In this document: piece by piece, positions 15,938 through 24,685 of the stretch
How positions within the stretch are numbered: position 1 is the first letter of the stretch
Layout of the letters: the number at the start of each line of letters is the position of its first letter
Assembly (NCBI GenBank): GCA_965202795.1
Contig: OZ241848.1
Coordinates: 1,736,001-1,800,000, forward strand
Direction of reading: 5' to 3'
Source of the DNA: JACOND01 sp965202795
GTDB lineage: Bacteria; Bdellovibrionota; Bdellovibrionia; Bdellovibrionales; UBA1609
DNA length: 64,000 nt
Program-made: the position numbers and the translations under genes
The notes under the pieces: generated by a model
The model's database searches: none
What the model was told of the DNA's origin: nothing
The model's input: the letters and a program-made list of their open reading frames with translations, nothing else

Positions 15938-16597
15938 TTAAAAAGGCCCATCATCCCGCTCCCGAATCAAAAGAGCTGCGGCGCCATAGATGGCCGGGGC
16001 CAGCAGCAGGCTGGCGATGGAGTCCCACACAAAATGCTGCTTTACAAAAACAGTGGAGGCCGTGATCAGCCCGGCGCAGGGCAGGCAAAGCCGCCAGACT
16101 CCGCCCGCCCTCCATAAATGGAATCCAATCAAAAGGGAGTGAAGAGAATGCAGGCTGGGAAAATGAACAGGGCTGATGTCGTATTTATAAAGGGCTGCGG
16201 TCAGGGAGACAAAAAATCCGCTCCGGCCCTCAAGGGAGGCGCGGGGCGACACAGACACATCTGAGGTCCAGGAGGCCAGGTAACATATAGCTGAGGCGGC
16301 GATCAGGCAAAACATCAGCCTCTTCGCGCCGGTTTTTTGCATTGGCGGGAAGAGCGGCGCCGCCATCACGGGAAAATACAGAGCGTAAGGCAGGATCATA
16401 AAAGGCAAAAAGCGGATCAGCCCGTCCCAGGAGCTTTGCGGGGACCACCAGCCCAGGCTGAACCGGCTCAAAATCCAGCCGGCCAAAAAATAGCTGGCCG
16501 TCTGGCCGGCCAAAAACAGGGCATGCCATAAATTGACTCTGCCGGCAAAAGGGAAAAGCTGGCGGAGGTTTTTGTTTGTTAAGGCTTTTATAATCAT
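15938..16597 (-). CDS. PAP2-family membrane phosphatase/phosphotransferase
   Basis: The 219-residue protein has five to six hydrophobic segments. Late in the sequence come FPSLHSLHSLLIG and then STVFVKQHFVWDSIASLLL, matching PAP2 motifs P-S-x-H and the H-x-x-x-D that ends motif 3; the short spacing between them resembles the Aur1/inositol-phosphotransferase branch (PAP2_3). Members cleave or transfer phosphate on lipid substrates at the membrane. Its ATG overlaps the stop of the upstream HAD gene by four bases, so the two are co-translated and may act in the same lipid pathway (inference). It converges with the sigma-factor gene. Confidence 0.7.
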   Translation of the reverse strand: MIIKALTNKNLRQLFPFAGRVNLWHALFLAGQTASYFLAGWILSRFSLGWWSPQSSWDGLIRFLPFMILPYALYFPVMAAPLFPPMQKTGAKRLMFCLIAASAICYLASWTSDVSVSPRASLEGRSGFFVSLTAALYKYDISPVHFPSLHSLHSLLIGFHLWRAGGVWRLCLPCAGLITASTVFVKQHFVWDSIASLLLAPAIYGAAALLIRERDDGPF

Positions 16598-17124
16598 TCT
16601 CCGCCCCCGGCTGCCCTTGAGGCCGCCTTTGAGGCCGCGTCTGAAACAAGGCGGGAAAAAGCTTTTGTGTAGGCGGGGCCTGAGAGGATATGATGAGCGT
16701 CATAAAAGGGAAAGCCGGCCCAGAGAGCGCCCAGGGCGCGGGCCAGCTCTCTGTCCTCCCGCCTGTCTCCGATCACAAGATCTGGAGATTTTCCGCAAAG
16801 CCTGCGGATCTCCCCGGCGGATTTTTTTTTCGGATAGCTGGAGCGGAGGGAAAGCGAACAAGAGGAAAAGGCTTCGCGCTTTCGCTCTGTCAGGGGGTAG
16901 GAGGTGTAAAAGGCGGCCGATCCGCCAGAGAAAAGCCCCTCTAAAAACCGAAGCCTTTCGGCAATGTCCCGGCCGCTCCGGCCAAGCGCGCGGTCCGCGG
17001 CCTCATGCAAAAAGCGCCTGCCCCTCAGCTTGGCGGCCAAAAGGGAAAGCGCGCCCAGCCTCTGCGCCGCAAGCAGCTCCCGCCAGCTGTAAATAGAGCA
17101 GTCTATGTCGATTACAGCAAACAT
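16594..17124 (-). CDS. HAD-superfamily hydrolase-like protein
   Basis: The 176-residue protein opens with FAVIDIDCSIYSW, giving the Asp-x-Asp nucleophile/acid pair of HAD enzymes (D6 and D8), though the usual Gly-Thr after it is Cys-Ser. Near the C terminus LVIGDRREDRELARAL is motif IV (G-D-x-x-x-D), followed by GFPFYDAHHIL. The pattern resembles HAD-like phosphatases. It is the first gene of a two-gene operon with the PAP2-type gene. No strong ribosome-binding site is present. The substrate cannot be told from sequence. Confidence 0.65.
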   Translation of the reverse strand: MFAVIDIDCSIYSWRELLAAQRLGALSLLAAKLRGRRFLHEAADRALGRSGRDIAERLRFLEGLFSGGSAAFYTSYPLTERKREAFSSCSLSLRSSYPKKKSAGEIRRLCGKSPDLVIGDRREDRELARALGALWAGFPFYDAHHILSGPAYTKAFSRLVSDAASKAASRAAGGGE

Positions 17125-17288
17125 TGTTTTGGCTGGGAAAAAATCCCGGTTTCCGATGCGGAAGGGCGGTTTTTAAGTTTTTTTCATTTTTTTTGTTTTT
17201 TTGCTTGCTTTCCTGTCTAAAAACTGTATTTTTATGGACAGGGCGGTCCTCAAACCCTAACGGATTTGCGGACAGCCTCTAAAATAAT

Positions 17289-17927
17289 ATGATAAAAATT
17301 ATGAAATTTCTGCTGCTTTTTTGTTTTGCCCCGCTCGCGGGCTGCGGGCATTTTTCAGGCTTGAAGCGGCCGGGGCCGGGGCCGGGGGCAAAGCCAGGCG
17401 CTGAAAATGCCGCCGGCGCCCCAGAGAGCCGGGCCGGGCTGAAAGATTACATAGGAGTCTGGAAGTTAGAGAAGGAGATTCATGGGTGTTTTCCCATCAA
17501 AATTGAAAAAGGCCCGTCAAAGGGGATGCTAAAAATCACAAGGGAGCCTTTGTCCCGCGCGGTGGCAGTGGATTCCCATTTTGGCGCCCCTCCTCAAACC
17601 ACAATCATATCCGATCATTATAAATATAAGCTGGCCTCCTCCTCTCTGTATAAATTCATCCGGGGGCAAATTGTGTCTGCAGCTATTTGGTCGCCTGACA
17701 CAAATGACTGGCTGAGCGCGGGGCTTTCTGCGTGGATTCTGGATAAAGAAAAGGGGGTTTTGGTTAAGAAAAAAGCCGGCTTGTCGATGCAGAAGAGCAA
17801 GCCCTTCCCAAAAGAAACAGCTGCCCGTGTTTTTAAGCTTCAGGGAGATGATGTCATCCTCAAATGGGATGTTGAATGCAGATATGTCAAGTCTGCAGCG
17901 GCCGCCCCAACAATAAAACAGGAATAG
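17289..17927 (+). CDS. Predicted lipoprotein of unknown function
   Basis: The 212-residue protein has a lipoprotein signal: MKFLLLFCFAPLAGC, with LAGC as lipobox. The start could be ATG 17289 or ATG 17301; neither has a clear Shine-Dalgarno. After a Gly/Pro-rich linker (RPGPGPGAKPG) comes a domain starting LKDYIGVWKLEKEI and GMLKITREPLSR, then ILKWDVECRY near the end. The G-V-W opening strand resembles lipocalin-like or other small beta-barrel proteins, but I cannot place it. Dispersed palindromes follow at 17937-17996. Confidence 0.55.
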   Translation: MIKIMKFLLLFCFAPLAGCGHFSGLKRPGPGPGAKPGAENAAGAPESRAGLKDYIGVWKLEKEIHGCFPIKIEKGPSKGMLKITREPLSRAVAVDSHFGAPPQTTIISDHYKYKLASSSLYKFIRGQIVSAAIWSPDTNDWLSAGLSAWILDKEKGVLVKKKAGLSMQKSKPFPKETAARVFKLQGDDVILKWDVECRYVKSAAAAPTIKQE

Positions 17928-17936
17928 AGGAAAGGC

Positions 17937-17996
17937 TGCCGGGAACGGCCTCAATGGCCGTCCATCGAAAGGCTCGGCCGCTAGGCCGTCCCATTC
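17937..17996. repeat. Two adjacent copies of the dispersed palindrome
   Basis: gggaacggcctcaatggccg and ggctcggccgctaggccgtcc stand back to back between the lipoprotein and the divergent Rpn-like gene, joined by tccatcgaaa, a junction also seen at 19157 and 39944. Confidence 0.6.
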
Positions 17997-18019
17997 CCCG
18001 CGGCCCCGGCCAAAGCTTA

Positions 18020-19063
18020 TCAATCAGAAATCTTGCCGTTTTTGAGTTTGATGATCTCGGCTTTAGGCCGGCCAGTCGCTTTGGAAATAACGGAAATGTC
18101 AAATTTTTCCTTGAGCATGCTTAAAATGACAGCTCTGCGCTCTTCCTGGCGGCCTTCCTGGCGGCCTTCCTGGCGGCCTTCCTGGCGGGCCTGGCCAATG
18201 TCAGTCGCATAGTCACGGAGATGCTTCTCCCGAGCCGCCTCCAATGCCCGAACTTCGCTGTCAGCGGATAATTCCTTTAAACGGGCTTCAACCATTTTAA
18301 ATATCCTCCTATTTACGCGAAACAGCGCCTCCCAGTCCCGAGGCGTCAAAAACGCCGAGTTTCTTATACTATAGCGCCAAGCTGTTGCCATGTCAACTAT
18401 CCCCTCAGGGCCTGCCGGAAGGGAGGAATGACTCAAATTTACAAATATCATCTTAAGATGGTCCGTCAAAACAATATGCGGCGGCTTGTCCGAGCGGATG
18501 GAAAACGAATTGACCCAATCCTCCAACTCGGGAAACAAAACAAACAGCGTGAAAATCAGGGAAATAGAAGGCCTCAGGGCATCATACTCATCCCCAGACT
18601 TAAGGCCCTTCCCATATTTGCCCGACCAGTAGAGAAGAGACCTCTCCTTAAAATAGGCATGAGGGAGGGCCTGCATTTCAATATTGACAGACTCCCCGGT
18701 GTTCAGGGCGGCCAGCAAATCCAGCATGATCGCCTTGCCGCCGGGGAATTTTGGATGCCCCGCAGGGTCTTTTAAGAACAGCAGGCTTGACTGCAGCCAG
18801 TCTGTCCCTTTCTTGTCCTTGATTGTCAGCGATTTGACAATTTTGCCTTTGGGAAGGCGGATGAAGGTATCAACGAGGGACCAGAGCAATAGCTCATCTT
18901 TTGAGAAGAAGGCCTTGAACATGGCGTCTTGGCAGAGGTTGATGTAAGGGGCCGGGGCGCCTGCCCGGCGGCGGCCCGGCGGTTTGGCCAGAGCCTTGGC
19001 CCTGTGGATTTTTTGGGCTTTTGGCTGTTTTTTTGCTGGTTTTCCCTGATTTTTGGATGTCAT
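18020..19063 (-). CDS. PD-(D/E)XK nuclease-family transposase-like protein (Rpn relative)
   Basis: The 347-residue protein is assigned to start at ATG 19063 in the context gggggaaaacagccATGAC, similar to the other Rpn starts. Residues about 30-190 carry CQDAMFKAFFSKDELLLWSL, then KAIMLDLLAALNTGESVNIEMQALP, where Asp and the E-x-Q pair are the PD-(D/E)XK residues; this matches the PDDEXK_2 transposase-like family. The C terminus shows four tandem EGRQ repeats (EGRQEGRQEGRQEERRA) followed by FDISVISKATGRPKAEIIKL, the same tail as the other Rpn proteins. It is only distantly related to copies 1-3 in the core, so the tail may have been exchanged. Confidence 0.7.
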   Translation of the reverse strand: MTSKNQGKPAKKQPKAQKIHRAKALAKPPGRRRAGAPAPYINLCQDAMFKAFFSKDELLLWSLVDTFIRLPKGKIVKSLTIKDKKGTDWLQSSLLFLKDPAGHPKFPGGKAIMLDLLAALNTGESVNIEMQALPHAYFKERSLLYWSGKYGKGLKSGDEYDALRPSISLIFTLFVLFPELEDWVNSFSIRSDKPPHIVLTDHLKMIFVNLSHSSLPAGPEGIVDMATAWRYSIRNSAFLTPRDWEALFRVNRRIFKMVEARLKELSADSEVRALEAAREKHLRDYATDIGQARQEGRQEGRQEGRQEERRAVILSMLKEKFDISVISKATGRPKAEIIKLKNGKISD

Positions 19064-19099
19064 GGCTGTTTTCCCCCCGCGGAAAGCGATTTTTTTGGC

Positions 19100-19240
19100 T
19101 GCCGGGAATGGCCGCGAGGCCGTCCCCACAAACAAGCCCTCAGCGGCCGTCCATCGAAACAAGCGGCGGTTTGCTTAGGCTTTCAAAAACCAGCGGCAAA
19201 GTCAAGGGGCGCCATTGCGCGGGAATGGCCGCCAGGCCAT
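19100..19240. repeat. Cluster of dispersed palindromes before zapA
   Basis: Three copies occur: gggaatggccgcgaggccgt, ctcagcggccgtccatcgaaa and gggaatggccgccaggccat. Each is followed by c(a)aacaaac. They lie between the Rpn-like gene and the zapA promoter. Confidence 0.6.
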
Positions 19241-19293
19241 CCCAACAAACAGGCCCCCCCGGCAAAAAAAGCAAAAAAAGCCAGAATCAGGGC

Positions 19294-19322
19294 TTGACAA
19301 AGGGGCCTTGGCCGGGCTAATG
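19294..19322 (+). promoter_or_regulatory. Probable sigma-70 promoter for the zapA operon
   Basis: A perfect TTGACA (19294-19299) is followed by 17 or 18 bases and a weak -10 (ctaatg/taatgt, ~19317). Transcription from here would begin about 40 bases before zapA. Confidence 0.4.
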
Positions 19323-19367
19323 TTCATTTCACAGAGTCAGGGACTCGCAAAATCGGGAATTTGATTG

Positions 19368-19682
19368 ATGCAAACCCACGAAACAATCCGCGAAATCAAG
19401 CTTCAAGGCTGGCCTTTAAGGCTGAAAACAGACCGCAGCGAAAAGACCCTTGAGCTTCTTAAGCGCGAAGTCGAAGGCAAAATCAGGCTCGCTCAGGAGA
19501 GCCACAGTCACATTCCCCTCGAAAAAGCTTTGCTTTTAACCTGTCTTCAGCTGGCTGAGGACAAGTTTCTCCTAAAAAAAGCCGCAATTCAAGATCTGGA
19601 CCGCCTGGAATCCCAGGCGCGGGGCATTTTAGCAGATCTGGAGTCCCCCTCTGATGGCGCGGAGCTTGAGGAGGCCACCTGA
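19368..19682 (+). CDS. zapA: Cell division protein ZapA
   Basis: A 104-residue protein with the size and layout of ZapA: an N-terminal beta region (IREIKLQGWPLRLKTD), the typical SEKTLELLKREVEGKI helix, then a long C-terminal coiled coil (ALLLTCLQLAEDKFLLKKA, then LDRLESQARGILADLE). ZapA stabilises FtsZ filaments at mid-cell. The ATG at 19368 is used; an in-frame TTG directly precedes it. It is followed 56 bases later by the 5-formyl-THF cyclo-ligase gene and then rny, a gene order conserved in many proteobacteria. In some relatives 6S RNA lies between zapA and the ligase gene, but the gap here is too short for it. Confidence 0.75.
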   Translation: MQTHETIREIKLQGWPLRLKTDRSEKTLELLKREVEGKIRLAQESHSHIPLEKALLLTCLQLAEDKFLLKKAAIQDLDRLESQARGILADLESPSDGAELEEAT

Positions 19683-19738
19683 ACTGAAGTTTCTCTCAAG
19701 CTCTCTGCCTTGTTTTTTGGAGCAGCGGGGAGCGGACA

Positions 19739-20605
19739 GTGTCAGAGAGCAAAAAACAACTTCGCCTGAGGCATGGGGCCAGGCTGCGGAGCTTTATCCG
19801 CCAGACTCCCGCGGCGGTTTTAAGGGAAAAAGAGAGCGCGCTGTTTCACAGCCTTTTCCGGCTGCTTGACTCTTCCCTCCGGCCCGATGGCTGCCGCCTT
19901 TCGGGGAGCCGCGCCTCAAAAACAGCCGGCAAAAGCCTTAAGCCTTCCGCCAAAGCCAGCTCCAAAGCAAAGCCTCAGGCCCAAAGCGCCCGGACAGCGG
20001 CGGCCTACCAGCCCCTGCCGGGAGAGCCATCTCCGCCGCGGGCCAGCCCGGGCGGGCCCGTCTCCTGGGAAGGGGCCTGGAGCGCTTTTTTGGAATCCTC
20101 CCCCCGGCAACCCCCCGGCAGCCCCGAACTTCAGTTTGCCTTTCCCGCAGCCGGGAGCCAGACCCCCGCCTTTTACATTCCCAAAAGGCCGGCCCCCGGC
20201 CGGCAGGCGCTCAAAGAAAAAGACCTTTATATAAAAAGCCGGCTGGGCTTTTTAGAGCCGGCCCCCCAAAAAAGCAAAAAAATTCCGGCGGGCCATATCG
20301 CCGCCTTTATTTTGCCTGGGCGGGCTTTTGACCGCCAGGGCCGGCGCCTGGGCCGCGGCGGAGGCTTTTATGACCGCGCGCTGGCCGCGGCGCCCGGGCT
20401 GAGAATCGGGCTTGCCTGGGACATTCAAATCCAGGACGAAGATTTGCCGGAGGAGGCTCATGATCTCCTCATGGACGCCATTGTCACAGAGAGTTTTGTT
20501 TTGATCCCGAAAATCCATGAGGCTGCGGAAAAATCCGCTTTTTTATCAGGCGGGGCCGGCGCTCTGCCGCTCCTTCAGGCGCCTGCCGCCCGGAGGAGTT
20601 TATAG
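19739..20605 (+). CDS. 5-formyltetrahydrofolate cyclo-ligase family protein
   Basis: The 288-residue protein starts at GTG 19739, after ggggagcgg. The C-terminal half is diagnostic: AAFILPGRAFDRQGRRLGRG, then GGFYDRALA and IGLAWDIQIQDEDLPEEAHD, the substrate- and ATP-binding motifs of the cyclo-ligase. The N-terminal KKQLRLRHGARLRSFI helix is also typical. It is about 90 residues longer than usual because of a Lys/Ala/Ser-rich insert (about residues 50-110) and a C-terminal tail. The enzyme converts 5-formyl-THF to 5,10-methenyl-THF with ATP. It is the second gene of the zapA-rny operon, 31 bases before rny. Confidence 0.75.
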   Translation: MSESKKQLRLRHGARLRSFIRQTPAAVLREKESALFHSLFRLLDSSLRPDGCRLSGSRASKTAGKSLKPSAKASSKAKPQAQSARTAAAYQPLPGEPSPPRASPGGPVSWEGAWSAFLESSPRQPPGSPELQFAFPAAGSQTPAFYIPKRPAPGRQALKEKDLYIKSRLGFLEPAPQKSKKIPAGHIAAFILPGRAFDRQGRRLGRGGGFYDRALAAAPGLRIGLAWDIQIQDEDLPEEAHDLLMDAIVTESFVLIPKIHEAAEKSAFLSGGAGALPLLQAPAARRSL

Positions 20606-20636
20606 ACATCCCTTAAAACCCGCAAGGAGACACAAA

Positions 20637-22220
20637 ATGGACAAATCGCTTTTAGACATTTTAGCCAGCTTTATTTCCGGCCTGTTTGCCGGAAGCCTTT
20701 TGTTTTTGTTTTACGCCCGGCTGATGGCCAAAAAACGAAATCAAACCATAAAAACCGAGGTTGATATGATTTTGAACAGGGCAAAGTCCCAGGCCGGGCG
20801 AATTGAAAGATCCGCCCGCCAAAAGGCCCGCGAGCATGAGGAGCGAAGCCGCAGAGAGACAGAGCGGGAGATCCGATCCTCAAAAGACCGTCTGAAAAGC
20901 CAGGAGTTCAAGCTGAAGCAGAGGGAGGACCGGCTTCAGGAGGAGTTTGAGCGCAGGGGGGGCGATCTGAAAAAAACAGAGCAAAGCCTTATCCAGGAAA
21001 AAGAGCTTCTGGAGATCTCGGAAAAAAAGCTTCAGACCGCGCGGGAGCAGCTGGAAAAACAGCGCGAAGAGCTGGGCCAGTCCCTGGAGTCCGCCGCCTC
21101 CATGACCAAGGAGCAGGCCAGAGAGCATCTGAAGGCCAGCTATGAGGACGAGGTGAAAAAAGAGCTGAACAGCCGCTTCATCCAGATTGAGGAGGAAATG
21201 GCGAAAAAAACAGAAGAGCGCTCGCGCCTGCTTGTGGCGCGGGCCATGGCGCGCTATGCGGCGGAGGTGACAGCGGAAAGAACAGTGGAGACCCTTCCCA
21301 TAGCCGGCGCCTCCACAAAGGGAAAAATCATCGGGCGGGACGGGCGGAACATCCGCGCCCTGGAGGCCGCCTGCGGCGTGGATTTGATTATCGGCGAGGG
21401 GCAGGAGACCATCACTATCTCATGCTTTGATCCTGTTCGGCGCGCGGTGGCAAAAAAAACCCTGGAGAAGCTTATGGAGGAGGGGCGGATCCATCCCGCC
21501 CTGATTGAGGAATCAGTCGAAAAAATCCGCCGCGAAATTCAGTCCCAGATAAAAGAGGATGGCGAAAAGGCCTGTTTTGACTTGGGCATTCACGACATCA
21601 ACCCCAGCATCATCAGGGTTTTAGGCAGCCTTCAGTACCGCTTTATTGAGGGGCAGAATCTTTTAAAATATTCCACAGAGGCCGCTTATATCGCTGCTCT
21701 GCTGGCCTCAGAGCTGGGCGCGGACGAAAAAATCGCGCGCCGGGCGGGGCTGCTTCATGCCATTGGGCTTGCTGTCCCCCACACCATGGGCGGGAGCTAT
21801 GCTGAGGTTGGGGCTGAATTTTGCCGAAAGCGCGGCGAAAAGCCCTTTATCTGCCAGGCCATTCGCTGCCACGACGGCAAAATCAAGCCGGTTTCAGTCC
21901 TGGATCACATTCTCCAGTGCGCCAGAAATCTTTCGCGCTCGCGCTCCGGCATGAAGCGCTCTCTTTTGGAGAGCCATATCAACCGCCTGAAGGAGCTGGA
22001 GTCTCTGGCCAACAGCTTTGACGGAGTCAAAAGGAGCTTTGCCATTCAGGCGGGGAGCGAGATCCGCGTTCTGGCCGATCCCTCCCGGATCTTGGACGAG
22101 AGGCAGATGGCCATGCTCTGCCGCGACATTGCGGGAAAAATCCGCCGCGAGCTGAATCTTTCAGGCCATGTAAAAGTCAGTGTGGTCAGGGAGTACCGGA
22201 TTGTGGAGCATGCCCGTTAG
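20637..22220 (+). CDS. rny: Ribonuclease Y with degenerate HD active site
   Basis: The 527-residue protein starts at ATG 20637, eight bases after AAGGAGA. The layout is standard: N-terminal membrane helix (LASFISGLFAGSLLFLFYA), a long charged coiled coil (about 30-205), a KH domain (KGKIIGRDGRNIRALEAACG) and an HD domain. RNase Y is a membrane-anchored endoribonuclease that starts mRNA decay. However, expected HD ligands are changed: the helix usually reading L-L-K-H-S has Tyr345, the H-D pair is His374-Ala375 (LLHAIGL), the A-H-H-G-D motif reads CHDGK (412-415), and the later A-D is Arg-Asn431. The C-terminal part (LANSFDGVKRSFAIQAGSE) is well conserved. The fold is thus probably kept but metal-dependent catalysis lost. 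It is the third gene of the zapA operon. Confidence 0.85.
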   Translation: MDKSLLDILASFISGLFAGSLLFLFYARLMAKKRNQTIKTEVDMILNRAKSQAGRIERSARQKAREHEERSRRETEREIRSSKDRLKSQEFKLKQREDRLQEEFERRGGDLKKTEQSLIQEKELLEISEKKLQTAREQLEKQREELGQSLESAASMTKEQAREHLKASYEDEVKKELNSRFIQIEEEMAKKTEERSRLLVARAMARYAAEVTAERTVETLPIAGASTKGKIIGRDGRNIRALEAACGVDLIIGEGQETITISCFDPVRRAVAKKTLEKLMEEGRIHPALIEESVEKIRREIQSQIKEDGEKACFDLGIHDINPSIIRVLGSLQYRFIEGQNLLKYSTEAAYIAALLASELGADEKIARRAGLLHAIGLAVPHTMGGSYAEVGAEFCRKRGEKPFICQAIRCHDGKIKPVSVLDHILQCARNLSRSRSGMKRSLLESHINRLKELESLANSFDGVKRSFAIQAGSEIRVLADPSRILDERQMAMLCRDIAGKIRRELNLSGHVKVSVVREYRIVEHAR

Positions 22221-22350
22221 GAAGGCCCCTTGCGCGGGGCGGAAGCCTTTGAGCCGGAAAATGAAAAGGGAGGGCCGCGGGCCAGCTTGCGGGAAACAGG
22301 AAAATTTTTCAAAAAACTCAAAAAAAACAGGGGAGGGGGAGGGGCAGCCC

Positions 22351-22379
22351 TTGACATTTGCGGCGCGGCGCGCTATATT
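22351..22379 (+). promoter_or_regulatory. Consensus-like sigma-70 promoter
   Basis: TTGACA (22351-22356), 17-base spacer, TATATT (22374-22379). It lies about 60 bases before the start of the exported protein gene at 22438. Confidence 0.75.
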
Positions 22380-22437
22380 CTGCCCTGTTTTTAGGCTTTA
22401 GAGGATTTTTGTGGGTTTAAAAAAAAAGGAGGTGATT

Positions 22438-23238
22438 ATGACGCGCTTATTGTTAATTTTTTCTGCTGTTTTAATGGCTGGGGTTTTCCGCGGAGCTTAT
22501 GGCGGGGAGCTGGCCGCCGCGGAGACTGCGGTCATGCCGGAGAATGCGGCGGCCAGGGCTGCCGCTCACAGCGCGGGGCTTTCTCATAATTTCAAGGAAA
22601 TGAAAGATGAAGATGTTGAAGAAGAAGATGAAGATGTTGTTATAGACAAATTATTAACGGCCAAAGGCGTGACCAAAGGCCCCGGCTTGGAGACTGCCGG
22701 CATGTCCCCGCCCGCAGCCATCAATTTTGAACAGGCTGCCTCCCCCTGTGATTGTGATATGCGGGATCTTCAAAACATTCTGCGGGATGGCCTGCGGGGC
22801 AAGGCCTATAACTTGCAAGTTTCCTATCCTGTTCTTTTTTCCCCCGGCTCCGCTCAAGATTTATATAAAATTTATTTTTCAGGCTTTTACAAATCGGCGG
22901 ATAAAGGAGACAGCAGCGTGGAAGGAAAGACTTTTCTTGATGGGTCAGCTGTTTATGCCTGCGGCGGGGATAAAGCGATTTTGAAAGATTTTGATTTGAA
23001 TTATGAAGTCCGGATGTATGGGAGCAAAATTATTGTTCCTGTTAACTTAAGCCCCATGTCTGTATTTCAAGTTCTGGCCCCCGCGGGAGCGCATGCCATC
23101 GCGGACAATTTACAGAAAAAAAGCCCAAAGCCCAAAGCGCTTGCCATCGTGGACATAACAAGAGGCCTTGGAGAGGCTTTTTTGCCGCTCAGCCAGCTGT
23201 CATGCGGAGCGGAAGAGGGAGGCGCGGCCATTGAATGA
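22438..23238 (+). CDS. Exported protein of unknown function
   Basis: The 266-residue protein begins at ATG 22438 directly after the perfect site AAGGAGGTGATT. The signal peptide is MTRLLLIFSAVLMAGVFRGA, with cleavage probably near AYG-GE. An acidic stretch (KEMKDEDVEEEDEDVV) follows, and then a folded part with CDCDMRDLQNILRDGLRGKA and YSYP-like strands, ending in LSQLSCGAEEGG. Three or four cysteines could form disulfides. The family is not recognised. It has its own promoter, and its stop overlaps the start of tyrS, so tyrS is probably co-transcribed. Confidence 0.65.
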   Translation: MTRLLLIFSAVLMAGVFRGAYGGELAAAETAVMPENAAARAAAHSAGLSHNFKEMKDEDVEEEDEDVVIDKLLTAKGVTKGPGLETAGMSPPAAINFEQAASPCDCDMRDLQNILRDGLRGKAYNLQVSYPVLFSPGSAQDLYKIYFSGFYKSADKGDSSVEGKTFLDGSAVYACGGDKAILKDFDLNYEVRMYGSKIIVPVNLSPMSVFQVLAPAGAHAIADNLQKKSPKPKALAIVDITRGLGEAFLPLSQLSCGAEEGGAAIE

Positions 23239-24607
23239 TTGCCCGCCGGAAAAGCAGCTGGAGATCATCTCCGGCGGCGCGGCCGGCCTGATACAAAAGC
23301 GGGAGCTTTTAGAGAGGCTCCGGGAGAATCGGCCTCTTCGGGTGAAGGCCGGGTTTGATCCCTCCCGGCCTGACATGCACATTGGCCACTCGGCTCTGAT
23401 TAACAAGCTGCGGCAGTTTCAGGACTTGGGCCACGAGGTCATTTTTATTGTGGGGGATTTTACCGCCCTCATTGGCGACCCCTCAGGGCAAAACAAAACC
23501 AGGCCCATTCTCACAGAGGAGGAGGTCAGGGCCGGCGCGAAGACCTATATTGAGCAGGCGGCGGGAAAAACCTTTGGCGGCGGGAAAGGGGATGGCTCCT
23601 CCAGCGGACCGGAGCATTCTTCGGGGGCTTCTTTTGAAAATGACAGAGAAGTCCAGGCCATTTTAAAATACTTTCGCCGGCTGGATCCGAAAAAAACCAG
23701 AGCGGTTTATAACTCGGAATGGCTGGGCCGGCTTTCCCTTCAGAAGTTTCTGCTTGAGACAGCCTCTCATTTGACAGTGGCCCGCCAGCTGGAGCGGAAT
23801 GACTTTTCCGAAAGGCATAAGGCGGGGCGGCCCATTGGCCTGCATGAGTTTTGCTACCCCGCGCTTCAGGCTTTGGATTCAGTGGAGGTTCGCTCAGATG
23901 TGGAGATTGGGGGGACAGACCAGCTGTTCAATCTCATGCTGGGAAGGGAGCTTCAGGAGCGGGCCGGCCAGCCCCCCCAGTGTGTTTTAACCCTGCCTTT
24001 GCTGAAGGGGACAGACGGCTCGCGCAAAATGTCCAAAAGCTTCGGCAACGAGATAAGCTTTAATGACTCTCCAAAGGAGATTTTTGGGAAAGTCATGAAA
24101 CTCTCTGATCCTCTTATGGAGGAATACTGGCGGGCTTTTTGCTCCGCCCCCTGGCCCTTTGAAGGCTCCTCCAATGAGGGCGCCGCTTCGCCGGCGGCCC
24201 CGGCGGCGGCCTCAGGCGGCTCAAGAGAAAACCCAGAGAGCCCCTCAGAAAATCCCAGAGACCGCAAGCGGAAGCTGGCCTTTGCGCTGGTTTGGGCTTT
24301 TCATGGCCCGGCGGCGGCTTCGCGGGCGCGGGAGGAGTTTCAACGAGTGTTTTCCGGAGGCGGACTCCCGGACAGCATCCCGGAAAAAACTCTGCCTCCG
24401 CGGCAGGGCCTTGGGATTTGCGCTTTATTGAGGGAGGCGGGGCTTTTTGCCTCGTCCAGCGAGGCCCGGCGGCGGATTGAGGGCGGCGCTGTCAAATGGG
24501 ATGGAAAAAAGCTTTCCAGCCCCCTGAAAAAAATTGATTTGGAATCCGGCCAAAGGTTTTTGCTCAGCTCCGGGCGCCGAAAATTCATTCGTGTTAAGGT
24601 AGGCTGA
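23231..24607 (+). CDS. tyrS: Tyrosyl-tRNA synthetase
   Basis: A 458-residue enzyme that charges tRNA-Tyr. The most likely start is TTG 23231, which overlaps the previous stop and sits eight bases after GAGGGAGG. The class I signatures are clear: KAGFDPSRPDMHIGHSALIN (HIGH at 50-53) and KGTDGSRKMSKSFGN (KMSKS). FIVGDFTALIGDPSGQNKTR and QLERNDFSERHKAGRPIGLHE match the TyrS branch in which HIGH and the catalytic core are close to E. coli type 2. An S4-like C-terminal segment is present (SSEARRRIEGGAVKWDGKKL). Two low-complexity inserts (GGGKGDGSSSGPEHSSG and an Ala/Ser/Pro-rich stretch after CSAPWPFEGSS) are unusual. Confidence 0.9.
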   Translation: MNDCPPEKQLEIISGGAAGLIQKRELLERLRENRPLRVKAGFDPSRPDMHIGHSALINKLRQFQDLGHEVIFIVGDFTALIGDPSGQNKTRPILTEEEVRAGAKTYIEQAAGKTFGGGKGDGSSSGPEHSSGASFENDREVQAILKYFRRLDPKKTRAVYNSEWLGRLSLQKFLLETASHLTVARQLERNDFSERHKAGRPIGLHEFCYPALQALDSVEVRSDVEIGGTDQLFNLMLGRELQERAGQPPQCVLTLPLLKGTDGSRKMSKSFGNEISFNDSPKEIFGKVMKLSDPLMEEYWRAFCSAPWPFEGSSNEGAASPAAPAAASGGSRENPESPSENPRDRKRKLAFALVWAFHGPAAASRAREEFQRVFSGGGLPDSIPEKTLPPRQGLGICALLREAGLFASSSEARRRIEGGAVKWDGKKLSSPLKKIDLESGQRFLLSSGRRKFIRVKVG

Positions 24608-24685
24608 GCGCTTGTTTTAAAATATGCTGGCTGCTGTGTTAGGATATGCTGATGGGGCAAAAAATGGCCTGAGCTTTTTAAAAAC

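Noticed and set aside
19683..19738. 6S RNA between zapA and the cyclo-ligase gene
   Set aside because: The gap is only 56 bases, too short for 6S RNA, though some relatives have it here.
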